In this document: piece after piece, positions 26,887 to 35,011 of the stretch
Numbering within the stretch: the stretch's first letter is position 1
Layout of the letters: each line of letters begins with the position of its first letter
DNA from: an uncultured Maribacter sp.
GTDB lineage: Bacteria; Bacteroidota; Bacteroidia; Flavobacteriales; Flavobacteriaceae
Length of the DNA: 35,748 nt
Assembly: GCA_947504045.1 (NCBI GenBank)
Contig: CANNFY010000005.1
Span: 150,549 to 186,296 of the forward strand
Direction of reading: 5' to 3'
Made by a program: the position numbers and the translations under genes
The notes under the pieces: model-generated
Seen by the model: only the letters and a program-made list of their open reading frames with translations
The model's database searches: none
Told to the model about the DNA's origin: nothing

Positions 26887-28218
26887 ATGAAAAACATGTT
26901 ACGCATAATATGCTTAATAACAACCCTTGTTTCTTGCAATGAAAACAGTATAGAAGATTCTGATTTTTTAGCAGGAAATACTTTTACAGACAGTAATATT
27001 AAAGTTGTTCTAATAGACACTCTTACTATTGAAACTTCTACAATGAAATTTGATAGTATTAGCATGTCATCAACCAACAGAATACTAGTTGGCAAGTATA
27101 CAGACTCCGTTTTTGGGGATGTAAAAGCGGCTAGTTATTTTAGATTTATACCAGAAAATTACACCATAGACTCAGATGCGGTTTTTGATAGTTTAGTATT
27201 ACATCTAAATTATGATTCTTATTATTATAATGACACTTTACAAACAAATACTATTAACCTTAAACAATTATCTGAAAACTTAAAGCCAAAAAGTGAAGAT
27301 GATATATTCTATAACACAAGTAGTGTAGAATACAATTCAAAAACTATTGGATCCACATCTTTTCTACCACGCCCTTTAGAAGCAGATACGCTTAAAATTA
27401 AAATTGTGGATAGCTTAGGAAGTTTAATTTTCGACAAATTACAGGACCAAATTATTACAACAGATGATGAGTTTTTAGATTTCTTTAAAGGCATAACATT
27501 ACAACCAGGCGAAGAAGACAACGGAAGTGTTATTGGGTATTCTAGAGATGCTACAGCCACATATATGCGTTTATACTACAGCATTGCAGAAGAAGAAGAA
27601 AATGTACAATATAGCACCTATTTTTCTATAGATTTAAGTAGTAGCCCTACTCCCTTTTTCAACCAAATTACAAGCATTAACCCTATTAGCGAACTAGCCT
27701 CTTTAACAAATACAGAAATGAGCTTAAGTAGCTCCTCTTCTAACAATAATAGTTACATACAGTCGGGTATAGGTATTGCTACAAAAATTAATTTTCCAAC
27801 TATAAAATCTATTTACAATATTTCTGGAGAAGGCACCATATTAGAAGCTAATTTAACTATTAAACCAAAAATAGGAAGTTACGATGATAAGCTAATGCTA
27901 CAAGACTCTTTATCACTTTACTTAGTAGATCAAAATAATGATCTATCTGGACAACTTTACAACACTAGCGCTACAACAATTGTAGCTACTTTAAATAAAG
28001 ATAATCAAGAGTACAATGACATTTATTATGAAATTTCATTAAGCAGTTATATTAATGATTTATTAGAAACAGACCTAGAAACAGAGGAGTCTATAATCCT
28101 ACTCCCCAACAACTACAATTCCTCAGTAGACCGATCTGTGCTTAACAGCTCTACAAGTTCCGATTATCAATCTATTCTAGAAATAACTTATGCCATATAT
28201 GATGAAGATGATAACTAA
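26887..28218 (+). CDS. DUF4270 family lipoprotein
   Basis: A 443-residue lipoprotein (TLVSC, lipidated Cys17). The family hallmarks are near the N-terminus: ADSDFLAGNTFTD-like opening (here DSDFLAGNTFTDSNIKVV), then STNRILVGKYTDSVFGDVKAASYFRF, followed by repeated beta-strand segments (FDSLVLHLNYDSYYYNDTL) and a late LLPNNYNSSVDRSVLNSS. DUF4270 proteins occur across Bacteroidota, often near polysaccharide or envelope genes; the function is unknown. The gene is divergent from the kelch operon and its 3' end overlaps the next gene by up to 29 bases. Confidence 0.85.
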   Translation: MKNMLRIICLITTLVSCNENSIEDSDFLAGNTFTDSNIKVVLIDTLTIETSTMKFDSISMSSTNRILVGKYTDSVFGDVKAASYFRFIPENYTIDSDAVFDSLVLHLNYDSYYYNDTLQTNTINLKQLSENLKPKSEDDIFYNTSSVEYNSKTIGSTSFLPRPLEADTLKIKIVDSLGSLIFDKLQDQIITTDDEFLDFFKGITLQPGEEDNGSVIGYSRDATATYMRLYYSIAEEEENVQYSTYFSIDLSSSPTPFFNQITSINPISELASLTNTEMSLSSSSSNNNSYIQSGIGIATKINFPTIKSIYNISGEGTILEANLTIKPKIGSYDDKLMLQDSLSLYLVDQNNDLSGQLYNTSATTIVATLNKDNQEYNDIYYEISLSSYINDLLETDLETEESIILLPNNYNSSVDRSVLNSSTSSDYQSILEITYAIYDEDDN

Positions 28219-29461
28219 AAAAAAAATAACAACTGTTGCTATTCTTCTGTTTTTTGTTACTCTAAAATTAAAAGCACAATCAGAATCTCTTACAAGTTCT
28301 CCGTATTCGTTATACGGTCTTGGAACAATAAACCAAACTTCTATTGGAAAATCTAATAGTATGGGATATTCTGGAATTGGCTTAAAAACAACTACAGAAA
28401 TAAACAATTTAAACCCAGCAAATTTTGCTTTAACACCAAAAAATTCTTTCTTCTATGATATTGGTATTACTGCTGAAACAAACACCTTTGCTAATTCTGC
28501 AGACGACCAATCTAAAACAACTTTTAATTTTTCTAACATTGCTATGGCTTTTAGAATAATGGATAACTTAGGCATGGGAATAGTAATGACGCCGTATAGT
28601 GATGTAGGCTACTCGTTAGTAGGCATAAAAACAAACATTGAAGGCTCTACAGAAACTTTTGAAAGCAATGTAACTGGTCTTGGTGGACTTAGCGATTTAA
28701 AATTAAATGTAGGATATGGTATTACAGATAAACTAAATGTAGGGTTTAGCACCTCCTTTTTATTTGGTAGTATAACAGAAGAAGAAAGTTTTACTCTAAA
28801 TACTAGTGGTTTTCAATTATCAGAAAAAACAAACTATAATGGAATTCGACTAGGGTTTGGTTTTTTATACGACATTACTAAATCTATTTCTATTGGTGGT
28901 ACAGCACAATTACCAACCACTCTAAATGGCACCTTAAAAAGATCAGCAATAAAATATATTGATGGTGTAGAAATTGATGTTGAAGAAGACTCTTCAGATG
29001 ATGCAGACAGCTTTAAAATGCCATTAGAAATAGGATTCGGACTTAGTAGTATCACTTTAAAAAACATAACACTTACTGCTGATTATAAAAAGAATTTTTG
29101 GACAAATACCAACCAATCCGAAAATATTGGCAGCTATGAAGACCAAAACATTTATGCATTTGGATTAGAATACTTAAAAGACATTAGAGGGTACAAATAC
29201 AAAGACCGAATACGATACCGTGCTGGTTTTAATTACAACGATGGCTATTTAGCTATAAATGATGAAAAAATTAGCGGATATGATATAACAGCGGGTATTG
29301 GTATACCTGTCGGAAAATCTTCTAACTCTACAATTAACCTATCCTATAGCTATGGTTCAAAAGGACAAATAGAAAATATTCTTATTAAAGAAGACTACCA
29401 CCAATTAACTATTAATTTTAGCTTAGAAGATTTATGGTTTAAAAAGAGAAAAATTTATTAA
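28190..29461 (+). CDS. Outer-membrane beta-barrel protein
   Basis: A protein of up to 423 residues with a signal peptide (TTVAILLFFVTLKLKAQ). The mature part begins with SLTSSPYSLYGLGTINQTSIGKSNSMGYSGIGL and NLNPANFALTPKNSFFYDIG, the pattern of FadL/PorV-like barrels in Bacteroidota, and consists of alternating strands ending in HQLTINFSLEDLWF. In-frame ATGs at 28199, 28202 and 28208 are equally possible starts, and any of them lies inside the DUF4270 gene, so the two are translationally coupled. The barrel may be the outer-membrane anchor or channel for the DUF4270 lipoprotein; this is inferred from linkage. Confidence 0.82.
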   Translation: MPYMMKMITKKKITTVAILLFFVTLKLKAQSESLTSSPYSLYGLGTINQTSIGKSNSMGYSGIGLKTTTEINNLNPANFALTPKNSFFYDIGITAETNTFANSADDQSKTTFNFSNIAMAFRIMDNLGMGIVMTPYSDVGYSLVGIKTNIEGSTETFESNVTGLGGLSDLKLNVGYGITDKLNVGFSTSFLFGSITEEESFTLNTSGFQLSEKTNYNGIRLGFGFLYDITKSISIGGTAQLPTTLNGTLKRSAIKYIDGVEIDVEEDSSDDADSFKMPLEIGFGLSSITLKNITLTADYKKNFWTNTNQSENIGSYEDQNIYAFGLEYLKDIRGYKYKDRIRYRAGFNYNDGYLAINDEKISGYDITAGIGIPVGKSSNSTINLSYSYGSKGQIENILIKEDYHQLTINFSLEDLWFKKRKIY

Positions 29462-29480
29462 AAAGAAAAAACAATTTAAT

Positions 29481-29512
29481 AAAAGGGGCTATATAATTAT
29501 AGCCCCTTTTTT
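29481..29512 (+). terminator. Rho-independent terminator after the outer-membrane protein gene
   Basis: A 13-bp perfect stem (29481-29493 with 29498-29510), TAAT loop and T tract, 20 bases after the stop. It ends the DUF4270 operon and marks the boundary to the duplicated accessory region. Confidence 0.9.
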
Positions 29513-29885
29513 ATTATAAAAACTGCACCCAATTTATTAGTTAAATTTTAAAATAAATTAGCATCGTATTTTATTTTCTAATAATCTCATAGCTACAATA
29601 GTACCACTCACCTATAAAATTAAACCACTTAAAGAAATATTTAATTTTTAGTTGTTGAAAAGAAAAATTTAGCAGTAAAACATAATTAATTCTCAAAAAA
29701 ACATAAAATAGGTGGTATTTAAACGAATATATTATTAATATTTTCAGAAAATAAAATTTTTATTCTAGGTTTGAGTTTGTTTAACATAAATAATATACCT
29801 AACGTTTATTTATTAAAAAACAATTACCAAACAACCAATGTAACTATGTAAAAAAATTATAATAAAGAACCCCAAATCCTACATT
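29513..29885 (+). other. Non-coding region upstream of the first duplicated gene
   Basis: 373 bp, strongly AT-rich and without a gene. It should hold the promoter of the gene at 29886. TTAGTTGTTGAAAA at 29647-29660 is nearly repeated (TAGTTTGTTGAAAA) at 35182-35195, before the gene at 35335. I see no certain -7/-33 pair. Confidence 0.5.
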
Positions 29886-31391
29886 ATGAAAACCCCAATT
29901 TACCTAATATTCCTAGTAGCCCTCTGCTGCATTATATCTTGTGTTAAAGATGAAATTATTTTAACAGACGATACAGAAGTAGCCTCTGAAAATGAGACCC
30001 CTACTATTGAAGAACAACTTATAGATGAAGCTGAAACTACTTCAGAAGAGCTAGTTGCTACTAGTTCTACTTATCTATTTACAGAGGAAGCTAAAAATAC
30101 ACTTAAAAGTAGATTTGAAACAGACTATGTTACAGCTTCTGGTTTTACTTCCGATTTTAAAGACATTAAAGAAAATTTAGATGACTTTTTAGCCAACCCT
30201 AGCCAATACAGACCTATTTTTGGTGGCAGTTCTGTAATTCTTGAAAAAGGACAAATAGTACATAAAGCTGGCTTATATGCATATGCAATGGACGATATAG
30301 AGGTTGCAAATGTAGTTTCTACCGAGCTATTACAAACAGTAAATTCTAATAGTTTAAATGATCCTTTCTGGAGTATTAATCATAAGTTTAGCACGGAGTA
30401 TTCTTTGTTTATACAAACTGCAAAAGTTAAAAAGTTAAAAGACACTTATTATCTTATTAAAAATATTCAAAATACTTTAACTGAGGATAATAAAAAAACT
30501 ATCGAAAACTGGTTTAAAGACTATAAAGATTTAGTTGCTAATTGGCTTATACCATATACAAATAGATATTTAGGAACTAATTGGGAACATATTGGTGTTA
30601 CTACAGCTTATCCTGAAGGGCTTTATCCTGAAGTAAACGCATACCCATACCCATTACAATATTTTAATGGAAACAATATGACTAAATATGCCGTTACTTG
30701 GTTTCAAGATATTTTTAACAACAGAATGCTAGATAATGTTGCTTACCTACACTCTTGGGCAATTTATAATGATGATATAGAACTAGAAAACTATACACGC
30801 GAATTTTTTAAAGCGGTAATAAAATACGGAACATGGTCCGATGGAACTTTCTGGGAATTAATAAGAAACACTCCTGATGACAATACTCTTGGTGTTTTTT
30901 ACACAAATATAACCTTAACCTCTATGGTTTACATGGCTCATTTAGATGCGCAAGCTAACCACTACCCTAACGACAGGTTATACGACTACAAAACTACTGA
31001 TGGTATTCTAAATGGATCTACAAATTTAACTATAGAACCATATGCTGGCGGTAGCACAACAGATGGAGTAACTCAAAAAAGTATTAAAACACTTATCATG
31101 GGGCAATCTAACTACTTAAAACATTCTACCAAAGGAGGATGGTATGATCTTAGGTATAACAATGGATCTCATATGTCTACCATTGGCACTAGACAAAATT
31201 CTGTAATTGCTGCTGTAGCAAACCTGTATTACAAAGATCAAGATTTGAAAGATTACTACCTATACAACACCTCGGTTGGTTATCCTAGTAAAGTTGCTAT
31301 ATATGAAGGCTGGGGAGTAGTTGAAGATAACGGAGCTTGGGGCAACTTAATTATTGGGGGCGCTTGGCTAGAACAAGAAAATAACTTTTAA
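29886..31391 (+). CDS. Predicted surface lipoprotein, possible polysaccharide-lyase-like toroid; duplicate copy 1
   Basis: A 501-residue lipoprotein (IISC, lipidated Cys19) followed by KDE, which resembles the surface-export signal, then an acidic Glu/Thr linker to about residue 58. The body (59-501) is mostly amphipathic helices with conserved-looking Trp/Tyr-rich turns: AKVKKLKDTYYLI, KKTIENWFKDYKDLVANWL, NNRMLDNVAYLHSWAIYND, FKAVIKYGTWSDGTFWELIRN and HLDAQANHYPNDRLYDY. The spacing recalls the (alpha/alpha) toroid of alginate-lyase-type enzymes, but I cannot assign catalytic residues, so the enzyme call is tentative. The body is almost identical to that of the gene at 33536. It stands alone between two terminators. 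Confidence 0.7.
   Translation: MKTPIYLIFLVALCCIISCVKDEIILTDDTEVASENETPTIEEQLIDEAETTSEELVATSSTYLFTEEAKNTLKSRFETDYVTASGFTSDFKDIKENLDDFLANPSQYRPIFGGSSVILEKGQIVHKAGLYAYAMDDIEVANVVSTELLQTVNSNSLNDPFWSINHKFSTEYSLFIQTAKVKKLKDTYYLIKNIQNTLTEDNKKTIENWFKDYKDLVANWLIPYTNRYLGTNWEHIGVTTAYPEGLYPEVNAYPYPLQYFNGNNMTKYAVTWFQDIFNNRMLDNVAYLHSWAIYNDDIELENYTREFFKAVIKYGTWSDGTFWELIRNTPDDNTLGVFYTNITLTSMVYMAHLDAQANHYPNDRLYDYKTTDGILNGSTNLTIEPYAGGSTTDGVTQKSIKTLIMGQSNYLKHSTKGGWYDLRYNNGSHMSTIGTRQNSVIAAVANLYYKDQDLKDYYLYNTSVGYPSKVAIYEGWGVVEDNGAWGNLIIGGAWLEQENNF
30058..31388 (+). repeat. 1331-bp direct repeat, copy 1
   Basis: This pairs with 33672-35002. My hand alignment shows equal length, no gaps and about 23 mismatches (about 98% identity), mostly synonymous. 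The repeat covers only the protein body; signal peptides, linkers and non-coding flanks are unrelated. Confidence 0.92.
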
Positions 31392-31417
31392 AAAAATCAC
31401 TATTTTATTACACAAAT

Positions 31418-31463
31418 AAGTGGGTTTATTTTAGAAACTTAATTCTAAAAGTAAACCCACTTT
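31418..31463 (+). terminator. Terminator-like hairpin after duplicate copy 1
   Basis: An 11-bp stem (31418-31428 with 31452-31462) continues after one bulged base into an 8-bp stem (31429-31436 with 31443-31450) with a six-base loop. It lies 27 bases past the stop; the T tract is short but the hairpin is long. Confidence 0.75.
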
Positions 31464-31601
31464 AATTTATCACTATGCACTGTCTATATTTTTATAAAAT
31501 TTCATCTTTATTTATATAAAAAAAGACACTAATAAAAAAACACTTTCCATTAATAAAGAAAAGAATTCAAAATCCTAATATTTTCTTCAAAAAGGCGTTC
31601 T

Positions 31602-31650
31602 TAGTTACTTAAAATTGAATTAGTTATTAAGACTTTATGCTAGTTATTAA
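31602..31650. repeat. Three phased direct repeats TAGTTAyT(T)AA
   Basis: TAGTTACTTAA at 31602, TAGTTATTAA at 31621 and TAGTTATTAA at 31641. Start-to-start distances are 19 and 20 bp, so all three face nearly the same side of the helix. A regulator site is a reasonable guess. Confidence 0.45.
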
Positions 31651-31670
31651 CACTCTTAATAAAATCTAAT

Positions 31671-31698
31671 AAAAAAGGAGATTAAATCATCTTTTTTT
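31671..31698 (+). terminator. Hairpin with T tract inside the 31.4-31.9 kb gap
   Basis: A-rich left arm with GGAGAT and a right arm ATCATCTTTTTTT form a stem with one A-A mismatch and one G-T pair around a TAA loop. It looks like an intrinsic terminator but no gene precedes it directly; it may act as an attenuator or end a short transcript. Confidence 0.4.
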
Positions 31699-31882
31699 AG
31701 TCAATTAAACAGTATTTTTAACTAAACAAAAAACAAATATAAAGCACTTACAAACAGGTAATTATGTTATTTTCTAATTATTAAAAAAACATCCCCTTTT
31801 TTTTAATAATCTGAAATCTAAAACTAGAAAAACAACGTATATATTTAAGTACCAAGTTTTAACACCTACCTACTGTTATTAA

Positions 31883-32797
31883 ATGAAGAAAATTAACCTA
31901 CTATTAGCATTAATGCTATTTTTTCATAGTATTATTCATTGTCAAAATGAAGATTCAAATTCTACGAGTATGAATTTGGAAATCATCAATGCCGCTGGCG
32001 GTAATGCTTTAGCTAGCGAAGGCTCAGTTTCCTATTCATTAGGAACTGTTTTCTATACTACACTAAAAACATCTGAAGCAAAAGTTTCTCAAGGCGCACA
32101 ACAGGCAATAATAGAGGACAATACACCTGAAGAAACAGAAGAAGAAGAGACTGTTTCTCAAGATGATACTATCCCAATAGAAGAACCTACCGAAGAAGTA
32201 GAACCACAAGAAAACACTCCTCAAGAAACAGAGGAAGAAATTGTTAATCAAGATAATAACACCCCTACAGAAGAACTCACTGAAGAGGCAGAACCACAAG
32301 AAAATACTCCTCAAGAAACAGAAGAAATAACTGTTATTCAACAAAACAACACCCCTACAGAAGAACCCACTGAAGAGGCAGAACCACAAGAAAATACAAC
32401 ACAAGAAACAGAAGAAGAAGTAACTGTTAATCAAGACAATAACATCTCCACTGAAGAAGAAGAAGAACCTCAAGATAGTATTTCATCTGAGGATCAAGAA
32501 ATTATAAGTGAAAACGCTGATGATATATTTACAGATGAAATTTTAGAAACCTCAAAAGCAAAAATAGCAATATACCCAAACCCTACTGTAGAATATACTA
32601 CCATTAATATTGAAGATTTTGAAAATGAATTTACGTTCTACCAACTTTTTGATATACAAGGAAAACAACTAGAAAGTAATCAGATAACAAATCAAAATAC
32701 CAAAATAATAATGAGTCATAGAAGCAACTCAATATACTTTTTAAGGGTTGTAATTTTAAATAACCTGACACAAACATTCAAAATAATAAAAAACTAA
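31883..32797 (+). CDS. Type IX secretion cargo protein with acidic repeats and C-terminal sorting domain
   Basis: A 304-residue protein with a signal peptide ending IIHCQ. Residues about 32-72 (GGNALASEGSVSYSLGTVFYTT and VSQGAQQ) match a short N-terminal beta domain frequent in flavobacterial cargo. Residues 98-188 form three acidic repeats of 30, 30 and 31 residues rich in Glu, Thr, Pro and Gln. Residues 227-304 are a type A sorting domain, with KIAIYPNPT, YQLFDIQGKQL and IYFLRVVI; this is recognised by the PorV/PorU machinery. The protein is probably attached to the surface. It is first in an operon; the next gene begins 4 bases later. Confidence 0.88.
   Translation: MKKINLLLALMLFFHSIIHCQNEDSNSTSMNLEIINAAGGNALASEGSVSYSLGTVFYTTLKTSEAKVSQGAQQAIIEDNTPEETEEEETVSQDDTIPIEEPTEEVEPQENTPQETEEEIVNQDNNTPTEELTEEAEPQENTPQETEEITVIQQNNTPTEEPTEEAEPQENTTQETEEEVTVNQDNNISTEEEEEPQDSISSEDQEIISENADDIFTDEILETSKAKIAIYPNPTVEYTTINIEDFENEFTFYQLFDIQGKQLESNQITNQNTKIIMSHRSNSIYFLRVVILNNLTQTFKIIKN
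32174..32446 (+). repeat. Three tandem ~90-bp repeats encoding acidic linkers
   Basis: Units at 32174-32263, 32264-32353 and 32354-32446. Each encodes PTEEpTEEAEPQENTpQETEE followed by about nine residues ending near NQDNNT. Units 2 and 3 are the most alike in DNA. Slippage or unequal exchange could change their number. Confidence 0.88.
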
Positions 32798-32801
32798 AGC
32801 A

Positions 32802-33539
32802 ATGAGATTACTTTTTATTTTTATAATAGCATTGACTACATCACTTAAAGTCATAGCTCAAACACCCGAAAAAATGAGCTACCAAGCCATTATACGTTCT
32901 AGTGATAATAGCTTAGTTTCAGATTCAAGTGTAAGTCTTAAAATTATTATTAGAAAAGGCTCTGAAAACGGTACAAACACCTATGAAGAAACACATACTG
33001 CAGTTACAAATACCAATGGATTAGTGAGCTTAGAAATTGGTAATGGCAATATAGTTTCTGGAAAATTTAGTGATATTCCATGGTATAACGGCCCTTTTTT
33101 CGTAGAAATTCAAGTAGATCCAACTGGTGGAAACAATTACTCTATTACAGGAGTTAGTCAGTTATTAAGTGTTCCTTATGCGCTAACCGCTAAATATGCT
33201 GAAAATATTGTTGGAGGAAATAATGTTGAAACTAAAAAAGCTGAAATCATTTCTGTAAACTCTTCTCGAAATGCCAATTCTTCAGACATAAATAATACTA
33301 TTGAGTGTACAAGTTCTGCTACTATAACCATACCTTCTGGATTTACCGATATGGAAATTGGAGACACCATTAATCTTGAAGCCCACAATGGAGCTAAATT
33401 AACTATAATAGCTGCTGCGGGAGTTGAATTAAATTATACTACTGCCGGTACTGCTACTTTTGAAAGTAAATCTGGTAATGTACGATTTGGTTTACTGCGT
33501 AAAAAAAGTTCTAATTCATATATAATTTCCGGACAATGA
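32802..33539 (+). CDS. Secreted two-domain protein; C-terminal half resembles phage tail-fibre domains
   Basis: A 245-residue protein with a signal peptide ending KVIAQ. The first domain (about 21-136) opens with TPEKMSYQAIIRSSDNSLVSD, and continues VSLKIIIRKGS, VSLEIGNGN and LLSVPYALTAKYAEN; this is a widespread Bacteroidota extracellular domain often placed before fibre or collagen-like stalks. The second domain (about 155-245) has ATITIPSGFTDMEIGDTINL, AKLTIIAAAGVELN and NVRFGLLRKKSSNSYIISG, similar in pattern to beta domains at the tips of phage tail fibres. A role in adhesion or presentation is inferred. It overlaps the start of the next gene by four bases (ATGA). Confidence 0.75.
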   Translation: MRLLFIFIIALTTSLKVIAQTPEKMSYQAIIRSSDNSLVSDSSVSLKIIIRKGSENGTNTYEETHTAVTNTNGLVSLEIGNGNIVSGKFSDIPWYNGPFFVEIQVDPTGGNNYSITGVSQLLSVPYALTAKYAENIVGGNNVETKKAEIISVNSSRNANSSDINNTIECTSSATITIPSGFTDMEIGDTINLEAHNGAKLTIIAAAGVELNYTTAGTATFESKSGNVRFGLLRKKSSNSYIISGQ

Positions 33540-35011
33540 AACATTTAACTATCAGCTTTCTTCTTTTATTGTCAAGTAATTTAACTGCTCAAAATTATTT
33601 TTATAGCATTGAAGAAAAAGAAGAAGTAGAAGAAGAAGTTATCGTTGAAGAAGAAATAATTGAAGAAGTAACTACTAGTTCTACTTATCTATTTACAGAG
33701 GAAGCTAAAAACACACTTAAAAGTAGATTTGAAACAGACTATGTTACAGCTTCTGGTTTTACTTCCGATTTTAAAGACATTAAAGAAAATTTAGATGACT
33801 TTTTAGCCAACCCTAGCCAATACAGACCTATTTTTGGTGGCAGTTCTGTAATTCTTGAAAAAGGACAAATAGTACATAAAGCTGGCTTATATGCATATGC
33901 AATGGACGATGTAGAGGTTGCAAATGTAGTTTCTACCGAGCTATTACAAACAGTAAATTCTAATAGTTTAAATACCCCTTTCTGGAGTATTAACCATAAG
34001 TTTAGCACAGAGTATTCTTTGTTTATACAAACTGCAAAAGTTAAAAAGTTAAAAGACACTTATTATCTTATTAAAAATATTCAAAATACTTTAACTGAGG
34101 ATAATAAAAAAACTATCGAAAACTGGTTTAAAGACTATAAAGATTTAGTTGCTAATTGGCTTATACCATATACGGATCAGTATTTAGGAACCAATTGGGA
34201 ACATATTGGTGTTACTACAGCTTATCCTGAAGGGCTTTATCCTGAAGTAAACGCATACCCATATCCATTACAATATTTTAATGGAAACAATATGACTAAA
34301 TATGCAGTTACTTGGTTTCAAGATATTTTTAACAACAGAATGCTAGATAATGTTGCTTACCTACACTCTTGGGCAATTTATAATGATGATATAGAACTAG
34401 AAAACTATACACGCGAATTTTTTAAAGCGGTAATAAAATACGGAACATGGTCCGATGGAACTTTCTGGGAATTAATAAGAAACACTCCTGATGACAATAC
34501 TCTTGGTGTTTTTTACACAAATATAACCTTAACATCTATGGTTTACATGGCTCATTTAGATGCGCAAGCCAACCACTACCCTAACGACAGGTTATACGAC
34601 TACAAAACTACTGATGGTATTCTAAATGGATCTACAAATTTAACTATAGAACCATATGCTGGCGGTAGCACAACGGATGGAGTAACTCAAAAAAGTATTA
34701 AAACACTTATCATGGGGCAATCTAACTACTTAAAACATTCTACCAAAGGAGGATGGTATGATCTTAGGTATAACAATGGATCTCATATGTCTACCATTGG
34801 CACTAGGCAAAACTCTGTAATTGCTGCTGTAGCAAACCTGTATTACAAAGATCAAGATTTGAAAGATTACTACCTATACAACACCTCGGTTGGTTATCCT
34901 AGCAAAGTTGCTATATATGAAGGCTGGGGAGTAGTTGAAGATAACGGAGCTTGGGGCAACTTAATTATTGGGGGAGCTTGGCTAGAACAAGAAAACAACT
35001 TTGATTTTTAA
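33536..35011 (+). CDS. Predicted secreted protein, possible polysaccharide-lyase-like toroid; duplicate copy 2
   Basis: A 491-residue protein with an ordinary signal peptide (ISFLLLLSSNLTAQ) and no lipobox, then an acidic linker of alternating Glu and Val/Ile up to about residue 45. The body is that of the gene at 29886, with only four substitutions that I can count (Ile/Val, Asp/Thr, Asn/Asp, Arg/Gln) and two extra C-terminal residues (Asp-Phe). It starts within the stop codon of the preceding gene, so it is translated as the third gene of the operon. The predicted location is the periplasm or, if released, the medium; it has no type IX sorting domain. Confidence 0.72.
   Translation: MKHLTISFLLLLSSNLTAQNYFYSIEEKEEVEEEVIVEEEIIEEVTTSSTYLFTEEAKNTLKSRFETDYVTASGFTSDFKDIKENLDDFLANPSQYRPIFGGSSVILEKGQIVHKAGLYAYAMDDVEVANVVSTELLQTVNSNSLNTPFWSINHKFSTEYSLFIQTAKVKKLKDTYYLIKNIQNTLTEDNKKTIENWFKDYKDLVANWLIPYTDQYLGTNWEHIGVTTAYPEGLYPEVNAYPYPLQYFNGNNMTKYAVTWFQDIFNNRMLDNVAYLHSWAIYNDDIELENYTREFFKAVIKYGTWSDGTFWELIRNTPDDNTLGVFYTNITLTSMVYMAHLDAQANHYPNDRLYDYKTTDGILNGSTNLTIEPYAGGSTTDGVTQKSIKTLIMGQSNYLKHSTKGGWYDLRYNNGSHMSTIGTRQNSVIAAVANLYYKDQDLKDYYLYNTSVGYPSKVAIYEGWGVVEDNGAWGNLIIGGAWLEQENNFDF
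33672..35002 (+). repeat. 1331-bp direct repeat, copy 2
   Basis: This pairs with 30058-31388 in the same orientation. Copy 1 ends at its stop codon right after the shared Phe codon, copy 2 adds two codons, and the flanks then diverge. Confidence 0.92.

Larger units (their letters stand above)
31465..31882 (+). other. Non-coding region upstream of the three-gene operon
   Basis: 418 bp without a gene. It contains three phased direct repeats (31602-31650) and a second hairpin (31671-31698: an A-run side, GAT/ATC core with one mismatch, and a T run) that looks like a terminator or leader attenuator. The promoter for 31883 should lie here. Confidence 0.5.

Noticed and set aside
26657-27095. Small minus-strand frames in and beside the divergent promoter region
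   Set aside because: One overlaps the DUF4270 signal region antisense and the other lies in the regulatory gap; neither has a plausible protein.
32063-32473. Minus-strand open frame rich in Phe, Leu and Cys
   Set aside because: It is the antisense of the Glu-rich tandem repeats; the composition is the expected mirror of GAA/GAG codons.
29886-35011. Composite transposon or mobile element flanked by the two 1331-bp copies
   Set aside because: No transposase, terminal inverted repeats or target duplications are seen; the repeats are protein-coding bodies in direct orientation.
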